DNA of 58,543 nucleotides, taken from Gammaproteobacteria bacterium (GTDB taxonomy: Bacteria > Pseudomonadota > Gammaproteobacteria > Pseudomonadales > Azotimanducaceae). Positions 33,790 through 41,606 of the stretch are shown here, in pieces (position 1 is the stretch's first letter; every line of letters begins with the position of its first letter). The stretch spans positions 1 through 58,543 of the forward strand of contig VYDB01000114.1 of NCBI GenBank assembly GCA_009843635.1, written 5' to 3'. The position numbers and the translations under genes are program-made. Below the pieces are notes generated by a model. The model was not told the origin of the DNA and did no database searches. It saw only the letters and a list, made by a program, of their open reading frames with translations.

Positions 33790-33794
33790 TACGC
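33790..33794 (+). repeat. Target-site duplication (TACGC), left
   Basis: TACGC flanks the element here and recurs at 35911-35915 directly after its right end. Five base pairs is within the 4-8 range of IS21-family elements. Confidence 0.85.
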
Positions 33795-33831
33795 TGTTGG
33801 CTTCAACCGTAAATTGCACTTTTTCTTCAAC
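33795..33831 (+). repeat. Left inverted terminal repeat of IS21 element
   Basis: Aligns without gaps to the reverse complement of 35874-35910. A second related unit (CTTCAACTGGAACTTGC) follows at 33824-33840, as in the multiple IstA binding sites of IS21 elements. Confidence 0.85.
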
Positions 33832-33914
33832 TGGAACTTGCGCGCTTCGGATTGGCGAGGTGTTTTCGCCAGTCCATCCTGTTGGCCTGCTCAACAGGGA
33901 CGAGGCGGCGCGCG

Positions 33915-34934
33915 ATGCACGGATGGGAGACGAGGATGCGGTTGAAGCACTACTTGGATCAGGGGGTGTCGAAGGCTGAGCTTTCGAGGCGGTTCGGGGT
34001 TTCGCCACGCACGATCCACCACTGGATCAAGACGGGCCAGCTGGACCGCGACCTGGCGGCGGGCAGGACGCGGCAGGCGCCGCGGCCGCGGCGGCGGCAC
34101 AAGCTCGATCCGTACAAGGGGATCATCGACGACCGGCTGCGGGAGTTTCCGAAGCTGTCGGCGCAACGGCTGTTCGCCGAGGTTCAGGAGGCGGGGTATT
34201 CCGGCGGCTACGGCCGGGTCTACGACTACGTGCGCGAGGTGCGTCCGCGCGAGCCCGTCGAGCCGGTGGAGCGGTTCGAGACGCCGCCGGGCCGCCAGGG
34301 CCAGGTGGACTTCGGGACGTTCACGCTGCCCTGGGGCCGGCGGCACGCGCTGCTGGTGGTGCTGGGCCATTCGCGGCTGCTTTGGCTGCGCTTCTATCCC
34401 CGGCAGACGATGGCGGTGCTGATCGACGGCCTGGAGGGCGCGTTCGCCCGGTTCGGGGGCGTGCCCCAGGAACTGCTGTTCGACCAGATGCGTTCGGTGG
34501 TGCAGTCCGACGGGCGCGGCGACGGCGGCGAGCTCATCCTGAACGCCGAGTTCCTGCGCTTCGCCGCGCACTGGGGCTTCATGCCGCGCTCCTGCCGGCC
34601 CTACCGGGCCCGGACCAAGGGCAAGGTGGAGCGGCCGATCCGCTACCTGCGGGAGAACTTCTTCTACGGGCGCACGTTCGTCAACGACGCCGACCTCAAC
34701 GAGCAGGCGGCGGGCTGGCTCGACGGCACGGCCAACGTCCGCTTGCACGGCACCACCGGCGAGCGTCCGGTGGAGCGCTTCGAGCGCGACGAGCGCAGTG
34801 CGCTCGGCCCGCTTGCCGGCCGGCCCTACCGGCGGCTCGGCGCCTCCCAAGCCGCAGCCCCCGCGGTGCGCCCGCGGCCGGCCGTGGAGGTGCAGCGGCG
34901 TTCCCTGAAGGACTATGCGGAGGTGGCGCAATGA
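33915..34934 (+). CDS. istA: IS21-family transposase IstA
   Basis: This 339-residue transposase has an N-terminal helix-turn-helix (GVSKAELSRRFGVSPRTIHH), then a DDE integrase core: VDFGTFTLPWG for the first Asp, ELLFDQMRSVV for the second, and the Glu in KGKVERPIRYLREN. The start is set at the ATG at 33915; the ATG at 33936, preceded by GGAGACGAGG, is equally good and would shorten it by seven residues. The stop overlaps istB by 4 nt (ATGA), the normal coupling. The protein catalyses strand transfer with IstB as helper. Confidence 0.93.
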   Translation: MHGWETRMRLKHYLDQGVSKAELSRRFGVSPRTIHHWIKTGQLDRDLAAGRTRQAPRPRRRHKLDPYKGIIDDRLREFPKLSAQRLFAEVQEAGYSGGYGRVYDYVREVRPREPVEPVERFETPPGRQGQVDFGTFTLPWGRRHALLVVLGHSRLLWLRFYPRQTMAVLIDGLEGAFARFGGVPQELLFDQMRSVVQSDGRGDGGELILNAEFLRFAAHWGFMPRSCRPYRARTKGKVERPIRYLRENFFYGRTFVNDADLNEQAAGWLDGTANVRLHGTTGERPVERFERDERSALGPLAGRPYRRLGASQAAAPAVRPRPAVEVQRRSLKDYAEVAQ

Positions 34935-35734
34935 AGGCGGCGGCCAAGAACCGGCGCGACCGCGTGCGGGCGATGCTGGCCGACCTCAAGATGCCCGGCG
35001 CGCTCGAGGTGGCGGACGACGTACTGGCGCAGGCCGACGGCGGAAGCGTCACCGCCGGCGAGGCGGTCGAGCAGTTGCTCAGCGCCCAGATCGCGCTGCG
35101 CAACAACCGCCGCCTGCAGACCGCGATGCGGTCCTCCCGGCTGCCGGCGGTGAAGACGCTGGCCGAGTTCGACTTCGCCTTCCAGCCCAGCATCAAGCGC
35201 GGGCAGGTCGAGAGCCTGCACGAGCTCGGCTTCGTCGACCGCGCCGAGAACGTCATCCTGCTCGGCCCGCCGGGCGTCGGCAAGACCCACATCGCCATCA
35301 GCCTGGCGATCGCCGCGGCCGAGTCCGGCCGCCGCGTCTACTACGGCACCCTCGCCGACCTGGTCGAGTCGCTCATGGAGGCGAAGACGTCGGGCAACCT
35401 GGCCCGCCGGCTCAAGGTGCTGACCCACCCCGCGCTGCTGGTGGTCGACGAGATCGGCTACCTGCCGGTCACCCAGGACGGCGCCATCCTGTTCTTCCAG
35501 CTCATCAACGCCCGCCACGAGCGGGCCTCCACCGTGCTCACCTCGAACAAGGGCTTCGAGGAGTGGGGCGGCGTGCTCGGCGACGAGGTGATGGCGGCGG
35601 CGCTGATCGACCGGCTGCTCCACCACTGCCACATCGTCAACATCCGCGGCAACAGCTACCGGATGCGCGAGCACCAGGATCTGCTGCGCACCGGGGGTCC
35701 GGACCAGGATGCCGGGCGGAGCCGGGCCAAATGA
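34931..35734 (+). CDS. istB: IS21-family helper ATPase IstB
   Basis: This 267-residue AAA+ ATPase has Walker A GPPGVGKT near residue 116, Walker B LLVVDEIGYL near 175 and the conserved end LIDRLLHHCHIVNIRGNSYR. IstB forms a DNA-bound oligomer that remodels the target and stimulates IstA. The ATG at 34931 is used because of the 4-nt overlap with istA; a longer frame to 34382 is an alternative-frame read-through of istA. The last 20 residues (from LLRTGG) are the variable tail. Confidence 0.94.
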   Translation: MKAAAKNRRDRVRAMLADLKMPGALEVADDVLAQADGGSVTAGEAVEQLLSAQIALRNNRRLQTAMRSSRLPAVKTLAEFDFAFQPSIKRGQVESLHELGFVDRAENVILLGPPGVGKTHIAISLAIAAAESGRRVYYGTLADLVESLMEAKTSGNLARRLKVLTHPALLVVDEIGYLPVTQDGAILFFQLINARHERASTVLTSNKGFEEWGGVLGDEVMAAALIDRLLHHCHIVNIRGNSYRMREHQDLLRTGGPDQDAGRSRAK

Positions 35735-35752
35735 CCGGCACGGCTTCGCCGC

Positions 35753-35805
35753 GCGCTGCCAGCCGGCCTCCGGTCGCTGCGCTCCCTGCGGCCAGCTGGC
35801 AGCGC
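35753..35805. repeat. Hairpin after istB (11-bp stem)
   Basis: GCGCTGCCAGC and GCTGGCAGCGC form a perfect 11-bp stem around a 31-nt loop that includes GGTCGCTGCGCTCCC. It could end transcription of the IS genes. A related G/C-rich loop motif on the other strand occurs in the hairpin at 54571-54613. Confidence 0.6.
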
Positions 35806-35873
35806 CTCGGGAACGGTCAGGGAGGGTCGCGCCCCAGCCTCGGCGCGACCTCCCCGAAAGTGTGCAATTTTAA

Positions 35874-35910
35874 GTTGAAGAAAGTGCGCAATTTCCAGTT
35901 GAAATTGACA
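35874..35910 (-). repeat. Right inverted terminal repeat of IS21 element
   Basis: Pairs with 33795-33831 (identical blocks TTCAAC, AAATTGC and TTTCTTCAAC on the minus strand). A further related unit lies just inside, at about 35850-35880. Confidence 0.85.
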
Positions 35911-36187
35911 TACGCAACAGTTGCACACTGATTGTCGCGGCAAAAGGGAACATGAATATGGCGCCAAACAACCCAATGATCACGCCAAGGCGTATTCTCG
36001 ATGCATTCGATTGATACAGATCAACCACCTGATCGGGTGGTAGGTGTGCAAGGGCCGGCGGTATTAAACCGGCAGTAATAAGACCTGCGCCGAACAAGAC
36101 GGCTAAGGCGGCACCACTCCAGACGCCTAGCGTCTGATCAAATTTCGACATGTTTTCAGTCGTCATTTTCAATGAGTCACCGGACAT
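35911..36187 (-). pseudogene. N-terminal part of the membrane protein gene split by IS21
   Basis: The frame runs from 36187 (MSGDSLKM) or, more likely, from the ATG at 36166 (MTTENMSKF) to the insertion point, with two hydrophobic helices (GVWSGAALAVLFGAGLITAG and the LGVIIGLFGAIFMFPFAATI stretch). The upstream SDR stop overlaps the earlier ATG. The rest of the gene is at 33347-33789. TACGC at 35911-35915 is the right copy of the target duplication. The family is unknown to me. Confidence 0.88.
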
Positions 36188-36923
36188 TCAAAAAGCCACC
36201 GTCAACAACAATCTCAGCGCCGGTAATATATGAGGACTCGTCTGAAGCAAGCATCAATACAACCTGAGACACCTCTACTGGCTCGCCAAGCCTTCTTAAC
36301 GCCGTCGTGGCAATCACCATATCGACAAGCCCTTGGCCTTCCTCAGTGGGTGGCGCCATACTCGTATTGATAGCACCAGGATGAATTGAATTGACTCGAA
36401 TGTTATCCGAGGCGAATTCTGCCGCTGCGGTTTTTGTCATCCCACGCACCGCAAACTTTGAAGCGCCATAAGCAAGCACCCCTGGCATGCCAACAATGCC
36501 TGCGGCTGACGAAAGATTAACAATCGAGCCGCCTCCATTGCGGCGCATGGAAGGAAGTACGGCTCTCATACCAAGAAAGACAGAAGTCTGATTGACATCG
36601 ATCATGCGTTGGTATTCCGCAAGCGTTAACTTTTCAATCGGTGTACGCGTTGCGATTGCCGCGTTGTTGACCAACACAGATATCGCGCCAAATTCTCCCT
36701 CTGCATCATTGATAACCCGTTGCCAATCTTGTTCACGGGATACATCTTGCGACATAAATGTGGCGTTGGAGCCAATCTGCGTGGCAACCTCGCGGCCTCG
36801 CTCTTCAAGAATGTCCGTCAATACAACTTTGGCGCCTTGTTCCGCTAACACCCTGGCATTAGAAGCACCTAGGCCTTGTGCTGCGCCTGTGACAATGGCC
36901 ACTTTTCCTTCAACTCTACCCAT
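36177..36923 (-). CDS. Short-chain dehydrogenase/reductase
   Basis: This 248-residue classical SDR has the cofactor motif TGAAQGLG at 12-19, NNAA near 87, the catalytic Ser in VNLSSAAG and the Tyr and Lys in AYGASK, and the family end GAEIVVDGGF. An Asp after the second strand (VVLTDI) favours NAD over NADP. It would oxidise an alcohol or reduce a ketone, in style similar to hydroxysteroid dehydrogenases. It is the first gene of the A/T-richer minus-strand run and starts 293 nt from the divergent LysR gene, its probable regulator. Confidence 0.92.
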   Translation of the reverse strand: MGRVEGKVAIVTGAAQGLGASNARVLAEQGAKVVLTDILEERGREVATQIGSNATFMSQDVSREQDWQRVINDAEGEFGAISVLVNNAAIATRTPIEKLTLAEYQRMIDVNQTSVFLGMRAVLPSMRRNGGGSIVNLSSAAGIVGMPGVLAYGASKFAVRGMTKTAAAEFASDNIRVNSIHPGAINTSMAPPTEEGQGLVDMVIATTALRRLGEPVEVSQVVLMLASDESSYITGAEIVVDGGFLNVR

Positions 36924-37216
36924 AGCTTTTCACCTTGATGGGTTGACCGGCCTTGCCATTGCGAATCGGAGTCGGGATCTCGACAGTTTGTACTCGGGCT
37001 CCCTCGTGCCTCCACCGACCCGTGAACTCTCATCGTCCGCATAGTCCACTCTCAACCCTGCTTTGAACGATCCTCAGGTCAGCAGGTCCCTCACTCTCCC
37101 CCCTAGCGGGCGCGGCTGCCGCTCACGAATCAGCGTTCGCCTGAAAGTCAGCTTGTCACGCCACGGTTTGTGCTTCAATATCAACCAACCAGTCGATTCG
37201 TTGAGGAAAATTCAAC
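36924..37216. promoter_or_regulatory. Divergent intergenic region, SDR / LysR
   Basis: This 293-nt spacer lies between oppositely oriented SDR and LysR genes, the usual place for LysR operators. GGTGAAAAGC precedes the SDR start and TTGAGGAAAA precedes the LysR start. I see no coding sequence and no long palindrome. Confidence 0.5.
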
Positions 37217-38149
37217 ATGGACACGCTTCGGCAGCTTAAGTACCTAGACGTGCTCGCCACGACCGGGAATGTTGGGGCAGCAGCCGACAAGCTGGGCGTA
37301 GACAAATCCACACTCAGCCACGCAGTTAGCCGCCTTGAGTATGTTTACGGTGTTCCGCTGTTCGTACGTGATCGGCAAGGTATCCGACCGACGGTCTATG
37401 GAGAGCTTCTCGTGGATGCGGCGAGAAAGGGCGCGCGGATCTTCGATGACGTACGCCGGGAATTCGCGCTCATGCGCAATCTTGAAAGCGGCACGCTCGT
37501 TATCGGCAGCGATCCGGCTACCACCGAGGCCCTCCTCGCTCCGGCGCTAGCCCAAATTGTCAGCGAGTTTCCGAAACTCCATTTCGAGCTACGCGAGGCC
37601 ACCTGGCCCGACCTCGAGCCCGATATGCTCGAACGAAGGATTGACCTCTACATTGGCCTTAAACCTGACCATTCACTTAAAGCCTTTGAGGTCGTTGACC
37701 TGGAACTTCCTCCAAAGATAATTTACAGCCGCTCGGGGCATCCGTTGAGCGGTAGAGGGCCGATCCCCATGGCCGAAGCGTACAACTACCCGGTCATGGG
37801 CACACGTATTCCAGACTGGTACATTCGGCGTGTGGCTGAGGCGACTGCGAGCCAGGACCTTTCCGCGAATACAATTCGAGAGGCCTTTCTGTTTGCGGAC
37901 GACGTCTCGCTAATGCGCCGAATTGTCCAACATAGCGACGCGTTGTCAGCCACGTTCCGCACCAATCTAGAGGCTGATTTGGAATCGGGGCACCTCGTCG
38001 AGCTGAAAATCAAGGAAGAAAGCATGAATCTTCCTCTCCCGGGAGTGATTGTGAGGACCAGAAACAGACTGCTACCTCCGTCGGCGGAAATGCTCACCGA
38101 AGCTGTCGAAGCGCTTGCTGAGTCAATGCTGCGAAAGCATGAAACCTAG
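37217..38149 (+). CDS. LysR-family transcriptional regulator
   Basis: This 310-residue regulator has an N-terminal winged helix-turn-helix (TTGNVGAAADKLGVDKSTLS, then SRLEYVYGVPLFVRD) and a substrate-binding-protein-like effector domain from about residue 90. It faces away from the SDR gene, the standard layout for a LysR regulator controlling the divergent operon at 25.3-36.9 kb. The last residues run to a stop at 38149, directly followed by CCCGGATAACTCG. The effector is unknown. Confidence 0.9.
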   Translation: MDTLRQLKYLDVLATTGNVGAAADKLGVDKSTLSHAVSRLEYVYGVPLFVRDRQGIRPTVYGELLVDAARKGARIFDDVRREFALMRNLESGTLVIGSDPATTEALLAPALAQIVSEFPKLHFELREATWPDLEPDMLERRIDLYIGLKPDHSLKAFEVVDLELPPKIIYSRSGHPLSGRGPIPMAEAYNYPVMGTRIPDWYIRRVAEATASQDLSANTIREAFLFADDVSLMRRIVQHSDALSATFRTNLEADLESGHLVELKIKEESMNLPLPGVIVRTRNRLLPPSAEMLTEAVEALAESMLRKHET

Positions 38150-38298
38150 CCCGGATAACTCGCGAGTGAGGGATAGAGAAACGGCGGAAAGGCCACGAAA
38201 ATTAGGGTTTTCCACAATCCTTAGGGGACCGACCGCCGTGACAGAATGTTACCGTACTCCGATACAATTTCCATCCGTTGTAGCGGCTCACTGTTGAC

Positions 38299-38904
38299 GT
38301 GCGGCGGATGGGAGAGCAGGATTTGCCGAAGCTTAACCTGATGTCCACATTCATACGGCTGGAGTCAGCTGGGACATTCGGGGCAATGGAGGCCGTCCTG
38401 CGCGAAACCTTCGCGTGGCTTGGAGAGGATGAGCTGGCGTGGGCGTTCCTTGAGTGGGCGGTCCGAGTGCTGATCCCGCTGAACTTCCCAGACGTGGACT
38501 GGGGGCAGGGAGCCCTCAGCCGGGGAGCACCGGGGAGCGCAAGGGGCTTGCCCTTCGAATGAATTGAAGACTTAATGGAGGGCTTGACGATGTTGGCGGA
38601 AACAGCGAAGAAGTGGACGGAGGAGTGGTTCGCGGAGGGCCGCGAGAGTGGCCTGCAGGAAGGCTTGGAGCGGGGCCACGCCCGAGGCCTAGAGCAGGGC
38701 CAGCGGGGCATGGCGGTGCGCCAGGCCCGGCTGAAGTTCGGCAAAGCGGCCGCCGAGCGGCTATCGCCGCTCCTTGATCGCATCGCGGCACCCGCCGTGC
38801 TGGCCGAGGTTGGCGACTGGGTGATCCAGTGCGGAGACGCCGAGGAACTGCTGGCCCGTGTCGAAGCCGCTGCGGGCTCCGGCAACGGTCAGAAGGGTCT
38901 TTGA
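38299..38904 (+). pseudogene. Relic of an Rpn/DUF4351-type nuclease (C-terminal part)
   Basis: The frame gives FIRLESAGTFGAMEAVLRET, AWAFLEWAVRVLIPLNFPD, a TGA stop at 38560, then in the same frame MLAETAKKWTEEWFAEGRES, glycine-rich repeats (EGLERGHARGLEQGQRG) and SPLLDRIAAPAVLAEVGDWV. This order matches the C-terminal half of recombination-promoting nuclease/putative transposase proteins. The N-terminal PD-(D/E)xK domain is missing: a stop lies at 38281 and nothing related precedes it. It is therefore truncated and has one nonsense codon. The second piece could still be translated from an ATG at 38575 or 38590. Confidence 0.75.
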
Positions 38905-38917
38905 AGTCAGAGTTTGA

Positions 38918-39490
38918 CTAGTTGCAAATCGAGTCCCGCACCAAGCGGCAAAACCTTGCTCCGATCTCTTCCGGGGCATTTCCACCGTCCGGCGAGAACC
39001 ACAACCGAGCGTGATTGCCCGCGCCAAGAATCATGAGCCTGAGCAGGTGTCTGTCCACCCAGGGCGCTAGCGGCAAGTCGTCAACCAGCGATTTGAACTG
39101 GGCTTCGAATCTGTCTCTGAGCGCAACGAGCTGGCTCTTGTACTTGGGCACGTCGTCGGGTTCAACCCTAAAGATGACGCGGGTATAGGCACTTTCTTGG
39201 GTAATGGCCCGAATGTGCGCCGACATGCCAGCTTGCAGCCTGTCCCAGGGATCAACGAGTGGTTCAACCGCCGCCTCAAGAGTCTCGGTGATTCGTTCGA
39301 CGCCCGACTCATAGATGGCCAGCAAAAGGTCGTCCTTGGACGGAAAGTGGTAATAAATGGACCCTGGCAGCATGCCCACCGCCTTGGAGATGTCGCGCAT
39401 GCTGGTGGACTTGTAGCCTTGGCTTGCAAAGAGCTCCGCCGCAGCTTCGATCAGGGCGTCATTGCGGCTGTTGGCTCTTTGCGGCTTCAT
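38918..39490 (-). CDS. TetR/AcrR-family regulator
   Basis: This 190-residue regulator has the TetR helix-turn-helix (ALIEAAAELFASQGYKSTSM, DISKAVGMLPGSIYYHFPSK, DDLLLAIYESGV) and a helical ligand domain, with features of KstR2- or FadR-like members (EPDDVPKYK, MILGAGNHARLWF) that respond to acyl-CoA or steroid-derived ligands in some cases. It is divergent from the cytochrome P450 gene, with a short palindrome in the 87-nt gap. It is the likely repressor of the P450-SDR-esterase-flavoprotein operon. Confidence 0.9.
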   Translation of the reverse strand: MKPQRANSRNDALIEAAAELFASQGYKSTSMRDISKAVGMLPGSIYYHFPSKDDLLLAIYESGVERITETLEAAVEPLVDPWDRLQAGMSAHIRAITQESAYTRVIFRVEPDDVPKYKSQLVALRDRFEAQFKSLVDDLPLAPWVDRHLLRLMILGAGNHARLWFSPDGGNAPEEIGARFCRLVRDSICN

Positions 39491-39518
39491 GGTGGAAGCC
39501 TACACCCCCTTGACTAAC

Positions 39519-39532
39519 CAAACAAGTGTTTG
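39519..39532. promoter_or_regulatory. Candidate TetR operator
   Basis: CAAACA-AG-TGTTTG is a perfect palindrome with a 2-nt centre, in the short gap between the TetR gene and the P450 gene. Both A/T-rich arms extend it loosely. Its position over both promoters fits an autoregulatory site. Confidence 0.55.
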
Positions 39533-39577
39533 TTTAATCATCGGGTCATCACCCGATCCACGGCGGTCAACAGGCAA

Positions 39578-40741
39578 ATGGACGTCGCCGATCCAGCGCT
39601 CTACGAGGCGCATAGCTTTCACCCTCTCTTTCGGGAATTGCGGGCGTCAGACCCCGTTCACTACTGCGAGCAAAGTCAGTATGGCCCCTACTGGGCCGTC
39701 ACCCGCTATAGGGACATACTGGCCGTGGACATGAATCCTCGGGTCTTCTCTTCCGCGGCGGGCGGCATCTCGATCTTTGACATGCCAGTCCATCGGGATC
39801 GCAGCTTTATCAATCTGGATCCCCCGGAGCACCGAGCGCATCGCTCAACCGTAACCCCCGTGTTCAGCACCGAAAACCTGGCGCAGATGCAGCTTGAAGT
39901 GCAGGAGCGCGTTGGGCAGATACTGGACCGAGTGCCCGTGGGCGAGCCCTTTGATTGGGTGACGGGAGTGGCCAACGAGCTTCCCCTGCAGATGCTATCG
40001 ACCCTGTTCGGCATCCCAGAGGAAGACCGCTACCACATGCTGTATTGGACAAACGTGCAGGTCGCGCTCATTGGCGGGCAGGACCCGGGGTCAGAAGACC
40101 GCGACAAGCACCCGTCATTCACCACCTATTTTCTCGACATGCTGCACCGCCGCGCCTCCGAGAAGGAGCGCAAGCCCGATCTGGTGTCGCATCTGATCCA
40201 CGGTGAGCAGGAGATTTCGGACGAAATGTACTTGAATCACCTGCGGCTGCTGATGGTCGGCGCCAACGACACCACGCGGACCAGCATCGCCGGCGGGCTG
40301 GAGGCCGTGATCGAGCAAGGCCTCTATGCCGATCTGCGCGCGAACCGGGCATGGGTGCCTACCGCCGTCAACGAGATGATTCGCTTTGTCACCCCGGTGG
40401 TGCATCAACGCAGAACCGCAACCCGTGACTTCGAGCTGGGCGGCAAGACCATTCGCAAAGGTGACAAGGTGGTGATGTTCTATGTCTCCGGCAATCGGGA
40501 CGAGGCCGCATTCACCAACCCTGATCGTCTCGTCATGGACCGCACCGAACCACGCATCCTGTCGTTCGGGTCCGGCATTCACCACTGCATTGGCTTTCGC
40601 ATCGCCAAAATGCAGCTTCAATACATGTGGGAAGGCATGCTTGATCGGTTCAGCGGCTTTGAACTGGTTGACCAGCCCGTGCGCACCCGCTCAAACTTCG
40701 TCCAGGGGTTTCAATCCATGCGGGTCATTGCCCGCGGTTAA
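39578..40741 (+). CDS. Cytochrome P450
   Basis: This 387-residue soluble bacterial P450 has the I-helix motif GANDTT at 228-233, ExxR at 266-269 (NEMIR), and the haem-thiolate loop FGSGIHHCIG with C337. The fold is close to CYP families that hydroxylate terpenes, steroids or acids. The start is the ATG at 39578; an earlier in-frame start at 39530 falls in the operator region. It is the first gene of a four-gene plus-strand operon (15 nt before the SDR gene). No ferredoxin or reductase is encoded nearby, so the redox partner must be elsewhere. Confidence 0.92.
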   Translation: MDVADPALYEAHSFHPLFRELRASDPVHYCEQSQYGPYWAVTRYRDILAVDMNPRVFSSAAGGISIFDMPVHRDRSFINLDPPEHRAHRSTVTPVFSTENLAQMQLEVQERVGQILDRVPVGEPFDWVTGVANELPLQMLSTLFGIPEEDRYHMLYWTNVQVALIGGQDPGSEDRDKHPSFTTYFLDMLHRRASEKERKPDLVSHLIHGEQEISDEMYLNHLRLLMVGANDTTRTSIAGGLEAVIEQGLYADLRANRAWVPTAVNEMIRFVTPVVHQRRTATRDFELGGKTIRKGDKVVMFYVSGNRDEAAFTNPDRLVMDRTEPRILSFGSGIHHCIGFRIAKMQLQYMWEGMLDRFSGFELVDQPVRTRSNFVQGFQSMRVIARG

Positions 40742-40756
40742 GGGAGGCTTTCCCAT

Positions 40757-41557
40757 ATGAAAATCATAGTCACTGGCGGCGCTTCGGGCGTTGGAGCCGC
40801 CCTCGTCGAGCGGCTTGCCGAGCATGAAGTCTGGATACTGGATGTCAAATCCCCCGATCGGCTGGTGGACGCGCATCGCTTCGTTCCCTTGGATCTATCG
40901 GATGAACAAGCGATCAACCGGGTCGTGGCTGACTTACCGGACTCACTCGATGGCTTGGCCAATGTGGCAGGCATTGCCCGAGCGCCGGAGCCACAGACGG
41001 TGGTCGCCGTGAACTTTCTGGGCTTGAGGCACCTAACCGAGTGCTTGACGCCGCGCCTCGTCTCGGGCGGTGCAGTGGTCAGCGTCTCCTCCATTGCTGG
41101 ACGGGACTGGCAAGCTAGATACCAGTGGCTGGTGCCGCTCTTGGAAACCCAATCTTTCGCCGAAGGCATGAGTTGGTGCCATGAGCACCCGGAGGGACTG
41201 AGCCGCGACCCCTACACCTTCTCAAAGCGGCTGGTCACGGCCTACACGCTGCGGGCAGCCCAAGAGGGGGCGGCGAAAGACTATCGAATCAACTGCGTCA
41301 GTCCGGGGCCGATCGATACGCCACTGTACCCGGAGTTTGAGGCCATCATGGGCAAGGCGCAGAGCGACTGGGGGAAGGCCCAGGTCGGCACCGCCAGCCC
41401 CAATGACATCGCCGAGGTACTGGACCTTCTGCTGACTGGCGAATGCGGCTGGCTAAACGGCGTCGACATGCCGGTTGACGGTGGCTATGCGGCCGGCCTG
41501 CAAGCTGGATGGATCGACTTTGCAAACTCACCCGTGATGAAGGCGCGGCGCGGTTAG
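40757..41557 (+). CDS. Short-chain dehydrogenase/reductase
   Basis: This 266-residue SDR begins MKIIVTGGASGVGAAL (TGxxxGxG at 6-13), has NVAG (69-72 region), the catalytic Ser in VSSIAG, and Tyr/Lys in DPYTFSK, and ends with VDGGYAAG. It resembles coniferyl-alcohol-dehydrogenase-type SDRs with an insertion after the active Ser. An Asp after strand 2 (LDVKS) favours NAD. It would oxidise the alcohol formed by the P450. A colinear diverged copy lies at 54679-55457, lacking the first seven residues. Confidence 0.93.
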   Translation: MKIIVTGGASGVGAALVERLAEHEVWILDVKSPDRLVDAHRFVPLDLSDEQAINRVVADLPDSLDGLANVAGIARAPEPQTVVAVNFLGLRHLTECLTPRLVSGGAVVSVSSIAGRDWQARYQWLVPLLETQSFAEGMSWCHEHPEGLSRDPYTFSKRLVTAYTLRAAQEGAAKDYRINCVSPGPIDTPLYPEFEAIMGKAQSDWGKAQVGTASPNDIAEVLDLLLTGECGWLNGVDMPVDGGYAAGLQAGWIDFANSPVMKARRG

Positions 41558-41606
41558 CAGCTTAACGTGACGAACCTCTACTCTCACACTATTGGGATAT
41601 CAACAT

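Larger units (their letters stand above)
33795..35910 (+). mobile_element. IS21-family insertion sequence, intact
   Basis: This 2,116-bp element carries istA and istB in an overlapping pair, has 37-nt imperfect inverted ends (TGT then TTCAAC, AAATTGC and TTTCTTCAAC in both), a second internal copy of the terminal repeat at each side, and a 5-bp target duplication. Both genes look complete, so it may be active. It is much more G/C-rich than the cluster it entered, which points to a recent arrival from another genome background. Confidence 0.93.

Noticed and set aside
34382-34930. Upstream extension of istB
   Set aside because: This stretch is istA in another frame; the 4-nt ATGA overlap fixes the start at 34931.
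33891-34931. Minus-strand ORF opposite istA
   Set aside because: Shadow of the G/C-rich transposase gene.
34913-35931. Long ORFs in other frames over istB
   Set aside because: Arg-rich or His-rich shadow frames with no domain, running into the IS terminal repeat.
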